A stretch of 64,000 nucleotides of DNA, from contig CAJFCV020000003.1 of assembly GCA_904066235.2 (NCBI GenBank), positions 8,990,001 to 9,054,000 on the forward strand. The letters run 5' to 3'. Both the position numbers and the translations under genes were made by a program. Within the stretch, counting starts at the first letter, position 1, and each line of letters starts with the position of its first letter. This DNA is from Bursaphelenchus xylophilus. Lineage: Eukaryota > Nematoda > Chromadorea > Rhabditida > Aphelenchoididae. Below, piece after piece: positions 59,001 through 64,000 of the stretch. A model generated the notes under the pieces. That model saw only the letters and a program-made list of their open reading frames with translations, made no database searches and had not been told where the DNA came from.

Positions 59001-61995
59001 CAACAATACAAGGCTGTCAGCCAACATATGAAGAAAGATGATGAGTCCAGAACAAGGGCTTATGGATGGTCGATCCCGGTGACATCGGACAATCAAACAG
59101 TTCAACATGTCCCGGTACCAGTATGTTGTCGACCATTGTTGGATCAACAACCTTCTCTAAGAGTAAGAATTTTCATTTTTGTTTGGTTTTTAGATTGTGA
59201 AAGGGCTTACAAGAGTTGGTAGACCAGAAGAGCAATTTATTTTGCTCTTGACATACGTTATATTAATCATGCCAATGTTTTAGATTTGGTGCGCTTCCGG
59301 CTCAGTCTTGTATGGCGGTAAGAATACAGATGGAGAATACATCATTGGCGACTCATCCTTTTACTCGGATCCTGTCAAATACATGCCTTCGGATCCAATC
59401 CAAAAGAAACGTCTCATGGAACAGTGGCCGATTTGGGAGTCCAGCAGTCTGGTCTGGATTTGCAGCTCGAATGAAAAACGAAGCTACGTGACTATTCTTG
59501 ACTCGAACAACCCGAATTGCATCGTAGAATGCTTCAGCGTTTGCACATCACATCTTCTGTGCATCTCATCCGTTCCTGGTAAGCTAAAATTAGGTAATAT
59601 TGATGGTAAATTTAGGAGTTCGAGAAGACGATGCCCAGCTAGAAGATGCTAAGGAGACTTTTGTCCGCCAAGGAGGTTACTTAACCAATCTCCTGTCGGA
59701 TCTCGGCGCTACCGACACTTTTGGCCAGGTCCATTGGGTTGATCTAAGGTCCTCGGAAGTGGACGAAGTACCGACTTATTGTTCCGTAGACGAAAAGGCA
59801 TCGCCAAAAAGAAGTAGGGACTGTAAGTACCCAATCCTAACCTTCTGTTGTAGTAGATATCAGCTATTTTTTTTATCCATCAAGTGTAACATATTTTTTT
59901 TATTTTGATTTTTCAGTCAGCGTGAGCGAAGTTCCAGCTGACAAACAACTGGAGGAGGGCTCGGAGTCAGGTAAGAAATTATTTTAGGGCGTAAACAGAA
60001 TTTCTATTAAATTTTCCTCAAGAATTTTACCAGTTTTCCTATCCGAAATCATCTAACTTGACTATAATTCATTTGCTCAGTAGTGCCTAAGCCCGTGAAG
60101 CGCGTCGGCTTTGAGATCACGGGTCTGAATGACACCAGCGCCCGCTCCAAAGTCACCCTTCTGGAAAAGGCGGCCCTGGCGCAGCCGGAAAGCGGCCCCG
60201 CGCCCGACGCGCCAAAGCCCACGGAACCCGAAACGGCGGCGGAAAAAGGTCCGGTTCACTGGTCTGGTGGTGGTGTAGACATTGTTTTTGTTGTAGATGG
60301 GGTGTTCGGAGAGCAACAAATTCTCAAAATAATTGCATTTTGAGAATTTGGCGGTTTTTGAAGTGAATTTTTCAGTTTTTTTGGCTCTCCGAACACCTCT
60401 GAATCCGCGGTGCATGGCTTCTGTTTTCCTCGGTTTCCTCCTCTGTTCTTCTTTCTGTTTGTCATAGAGGTAGCATAGAAGATGTGGCCTATAACTCTTA
60501 TCTCTTTTTTTGGGCTTTTGCTTTCACTTTTGTAAAGAAATGGATGTTTTATATTAGACTAGTGTAATTTGATGTTGTAGATGATGGAGAAAGAAATCTG
60601 GCCGCTTATTCGAGCTTACCACCCCATATCCGAGACGCCCTAAGTAAATACGAGGGCATGGAAGAGATGACCACGGCTTTGCCGACCATGTGGATGGGCC
60701 TGGAGAATGATTTGTAAGGATTTTTTGGAGTTTTAGGTAATTTTTTGGTATTTTAGCATCGTCGTTCACTCTGGTGCTCTTGAATGGAGAAAATGTTTGA
60801 TGAGAATCAAAATGGCTGATGCGGTGCTCCATATTTTGTAAGGATTTTTGATTTTTTTAAGTTTTTTGGGTTAGGTTGTCAAGTGTAATATAATTTTTTT
60901 TTGTTTTAGACACTATAAAGGCTTTGTGTTTGCCGCACTGGCCAATGGAACGATAGCGGTCTTCCACAGAGACCAAGAAGGACGCTGGGCCACGGATGGT
61001 TATCATATAATCCGGCTGGGACAAGCCAGCAGCTCCGTTTGTAATATGACGGTGGTCGAAGACAAGATCTGGGCGGCATATAGGAACTGTATTGTCATCA
61101 TTGACCCAACTGATTTGACGATTGAGGTGAGTAGAGGGTTTGGGCAGCAATAATTGGTAATAATGATGATTTAGACGGCATTTGTGGCCCATCCAAGGAA
61201 GGATAGCCAAGTAAAGCATATGGCATGGGCCGGAGAGGGTGTTTGGGTGTCGATTAGGCTCGATTCGACGATACGATTGTACCACTCACAAACCCTAAAG
61301 CACCTACAGGACGTCGATATCGAGCCTTATTTGTCGACGATGCTCGGAAGCACGAAAATCGATCATCTTCATCTGAGAATCACCTCCCTGGTCGTGTTGA
61401 ATAGAAAATTGTGGATCGGAACAGGCACTGGGGTCATCATTGCTGTCCCACTCTCCAATGAAGGCAGTGAGAAGGTGGAGATTGATGAAAAGAAGAGCGA
61501 TGTGGTGTCTCCAGGAGGGCTTGTTAGAGTCTATGGCAATGACAAGGCCAAAGAAGATGGATTTATTCCGTATTGTAACATCAGCCAAGCTCAATTCAGC
61601 TTCCATGGGCACAAAGATTCTGTCCGATTCTTTATCTGCGTCCCAGCTGGTAAGATTTAAAAAATTTTTCAGTTTTGAGAGGTCTATCAGACACCATTAG
61701 GGATAATTGTCTGTGATGTCAAGCATAACATAAATTTCTGTATAAAAATCTCTTCAGACGGCGTCAACTCGATGACCCCTTCAATGGAGACCCGCAAGCT
61801 GCTGATTACGTCGGGCGGTGACGGTTACATCGACTTTCGACTGGGTAAACCGACTCTTTTTTTGTTCTTCTTACACATCATTTTTTTGCAGGCGAGGACG
61901 AGGAAGCCACGGACGAGGTCCGCGTCCGCGATATGTCCCACCTGATTGTCTGGGAGAACGACTCCCCCAACCCCTACCAAACCCAATCGCCCTAA
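56074..61995 (+). CDS. unc-16: JNK-interacting protein 3 / UNC-16 (motor-cargo scaffold)
   Basis: About 17 exons: 56074-56490, 56674-56832, 56869-57158, 57244-57530, 58177-58291, 58375-58695, 58853-59162, 59284-59578, 59616-59822, 59917-59970, 60081-~60248, 60581-60713, 60757-60837, 60910-61126, 61175-61649, 61758-61844, 61892-61995, giving ~1047 aa. Marks: a disordered Pro/Ser N-terminus; RH1 region ([33 protein letters not shown]); leucine-zipper coiled coil ([42 protein letters not shown]); second coil ([29 protein letters not shown]); WD40-like C-terminal half ([47 protein letters not shown]). JIP3 links kinesin-1 and dynein to vesicles and JNK signalling in neurons. The exon at 60081 ends at an uncertain donor; three phase-compatible GTs exist. 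Confidence 0.93.
60301..60397. repeat. Small nested inverted repeat in a JIP3 intron
   Basis: GGTGTTCGGAGAGC at 60301 is inverted at 60384-60397, and an inner palindrome (AAATTCTCAAAAT...) lies at 60319-60350. About 97 bp. Possibly a tiny MITE; no target duplication seen. Confidence 0.55.
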
Positions 61996-62822
61996 CTTTT
62001 CTTCACATTATATTCCCCCCACATTTTTTTGGACACTACGGGTACTGACTGTCTAGTCGAACAATTATTCACATTTGGCCAGGTGATAAAGCCCCAAATG
62101 GCTTAGCTAGTGTATTTCTGAAGTATATTGTAAATTTATCTTGTATTTTAAACTAAAATATTCCCCCTGTTACCCTTCAAGGGACTATAATTTAAGACTT
62201 TAATTAGTTTTTATTGTAATAAACGTATTTTGTCATGGTGTACACCATAAAAACGTTGAAAACATCCATTTTGTAATTGTTTTTATAACTGACACTTTGT
62301 TTATTTCTTTTTTGTCCCGCTTTTTCGAGCGTTTTCTCTGCTGCGGAAAGTTTCGATCGTATAAAATGTCGCCACGCCGGGAGTGGGGCGCGGCTCGCCA
62401 CTGTTCGGCTTTTTGCGAAACAAGTGGACGTTCGGGTCCCGGCGCGAAAACAAACCGAACGCACGTACGGTGTCTAGCTTTTCGCCGGCGAAATCGTAGA
62501 TCACAATTTGACGAGAATTTCGCCAAATTTACCGCGATTTTCGAACGTTCGCCCACTCCGCCCATCAGGCAATATTGTTGCAGACACTCGCCACCGACCC
62601 GTGCCCCAGCCCAACCCCCTGTCCATGGGCCACGACCCCCACCGAGGCCCCAAAATCGTGCAGAACAACCGTCGCTTGCGTGGAGCTTTTGCCCCCAACC
62701 GAATGCCACATTAATGTCGACACGCCGCCCACACAGCACAGCGACCGTCAACCCACCCCCAACCACGTTGCTGAACCCGCCCGAGTCCCACGACCCCCGA
62801 CAAACATTGCCGCCGGCTTCGA
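61996..62822. promoter_or_regulatory. Gap and upstream region of Enhancer of Polycomb
   Basis: AATAAA at 62218-62223 probably ends the JIP3 transcript. From 62340 the sequence is GC-rich (a CpG-like block, 62340-62900) and long open frames occur in several phases. The EPC 5' exon structure here is not resolved. Confidence 0.45.
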
Positions 62823-64000
62823 ATGTCGCCCATTGGGCGGGCGACCGTCCCCGCCCCCTGTAAGACCACCAACGGCATCCCGCGGCCGCCCTCCACGAAC
62901 GGCCGACCCCGCAACCCCGACATGGGCCAACTCCGCCACAGTCGCGAGGTCGACCCCAAGATCATGGCCATCCTGCAGTCGGCTTCCTCCGACCTCCCGC
63001 AATCGGCACCGTTCCCGCGGACCGCAGGTCAGTATGGCACTAAAATGATCAAAATGCTTTGGGGATCCTCCTATATTGGTTTTACCACATTGAAAGTTTG
63101 TTGGTATATAGATTAGACTAGTGGGGCAGAACTATGCCTAGTGTAATATAATTTTTTTGTCAAAATATCTTGGGTTTTGTTTTATTAGTAACAGAAAGTG
63201 TGTGAATAATAGTTATGAGATTTAAAATTTCGCGAATTGCTATTAAAGACTTTTAACGTCGTTTTGGATAATAGTTATGCCTAGAATCTGTAAGATCTGA
63301 AAAAAAAGGTAATAGAATATTCTAGTGCATCCTTCAAAACAAGTGCTGTCTCACGACCAATAACCAAAAAACGTCCTCGAATTACAGGTCCTCCACCAAC
63401 AAAAAAGCGAGCTGTTGGTCGGCCACCAAATCCAGATGTCAGTCTGCGCAAGGCCTCGTTGCATAAGCTAGTCAAGAGGAAGAAGATTCGGACCGGCTCC
63501 GTCGGCACCAATGGCATGCCTCCACCCTCACTGCCGTCGAAGGTCAACTTCAGGGCTCGTGCCCTCGACCCGCAACGTCAGATGCCCGTCCACATCGTCA
63601 AGGTGGACAACTCGAACGGGTTCTCCTCCACCGCCAATCTGGAGATGTTGTACAACAACAAACCCATGAAAACACCGCTCTTTTCGGTGCCGTCGGGAAT
63701 GGAACGGGAAGAGGAAAGGGTTCGTTCAACCGTTTTATATTCACCATGATTCAATTTGTTAGGAGTTGCACTTGAGACGTGCCATCGAAGCCCAAAAGGC
63801 GAGCACTTTGTGCCAGGAAAGTCACATCCCCACCCGACAGGTGGAAGTCCTCACCCAGCATGAGTATCAGCGGATGACCAACTGGGAGAGGGATGTTCAG
63901 AGAGGCCCGGAATATCTTCCGTTGGAGAGAGGTGAGATTTTTTTTCAATTTATCCTTGATTTTTAGGAAATGTTTATCAACTTGGTAGGGTTTATTAGAT
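62823..64000 (+). CDS. epc-1: Enhancer of Polycomb, 5' part (cut by window end)
   Basis: Exons 62823-63027, 63388-63719, 63763-63931 and 63967-63984 (then a donor) are in phase. The EPC-A start is clear: VNFRARALDPQRQMPV (EPC1: LSFRARALD) and GMEREEERELHLRRAIEAQ (EPC1: GMEKEEESEHHLQRAISAQ). EPC is the scaffold of the NuA4/Tip60 histone acetyltransferase core. Unlike vertebrate EPC1, which starts at the FRARALD motif, this protein has ~120 extra N-terminal residues with two AT-hook-like pieces (NGRPRNPDM, VGRPPNPDV). The start codon is the first ATG after an in-frame stop; an upstream exon could still exist. The exon 2 donor GTTCGT is unusual but gives the exact family spacing. The 3' part lies outside the window. 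Confidence 0.85.

Noticed and set aside
1..64000. CRISPR arrays, bacterial operons or phage
   Set aside because: No direct-repeat/spacer pattern; all genes are spliced animal genes.

Overview
The window is animal DNA, and nearly everything points to a nematode. There are many short introns (often 36-60 nt), T-rich 3' splice sites, and candidate trans-splice acceptors just upstream of start codons. A cofactor-independent phosphoglycerate mutase (a nematode trait among animals), a TWK-type channel, EGL-17-like FGF, UNC-16/JIP3 and a Cys/Pro-rich EB-like secreted protein are present. The species cannot be named from the sequence. I rebuilt gene structures by hand from open frames, GT/AG sites and phase. 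Exon sums that divide by three are the main internal check.

Layout: cytohesin Arf-GEF (82-1765 +); two-pore K+ channel-like protein with altered filters (2368-4115 +); secreted FGF (4542-5842 -); mitochondrial ribosomal protein uL30m (6656-7416 +); a 608-aa coiled-coil protein (7866-10757 -); iPGM (11276-13163 +); dynein-1 light intermediate chain with an eroded P-loop (14067-15902 +). Then 5.6 kb without a confident gene but with MITEs; a 21-exon Pro-rich scaffold-like gene (21485-30488 +) carrying a 1.5-kb fold-back element and an intronic minisatellite; a MOB2-like gene (31388-40596 -) with three candidate first exons. Its 7.7-kb first intron holds two fold-back elements, one carrying a broken HSP90 copy. 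Next come a DOMON/prion-like secreted protein (42964-45771 +), a small single-pass membrane protein 78 nt downstream (45850-46749 +), a concentrative nucleoside transporter (46921-49720 +), a COMM-domain protein (49792-50473 -), a secreted Cys/Pro-rich protein (51171-52137 -), UNC-16/JIP3 (56074-61995 +), and the 5' part of Enhancer of Polycomb (62823-end +).

The genes do not form one pathway; this is an ordinary gene-dense animal locus. What stands out is: (1) a dispersed ~15-nt motif, TATATTAYACTWGAY or its reverse complement, in many introns on both strands; (2) a palindromic MITE family of about 449 bp with 3-bp TNA target duplications (three complete copies and one decayed); (3) a fold-back element that captured an HSP90 C-terminal fragment including an intron; (4) catalytic or ion-selectivity residues lost in two recognisable families (TWK filter, dynein LIC P-loop); (5) a probable GC-AG intron.
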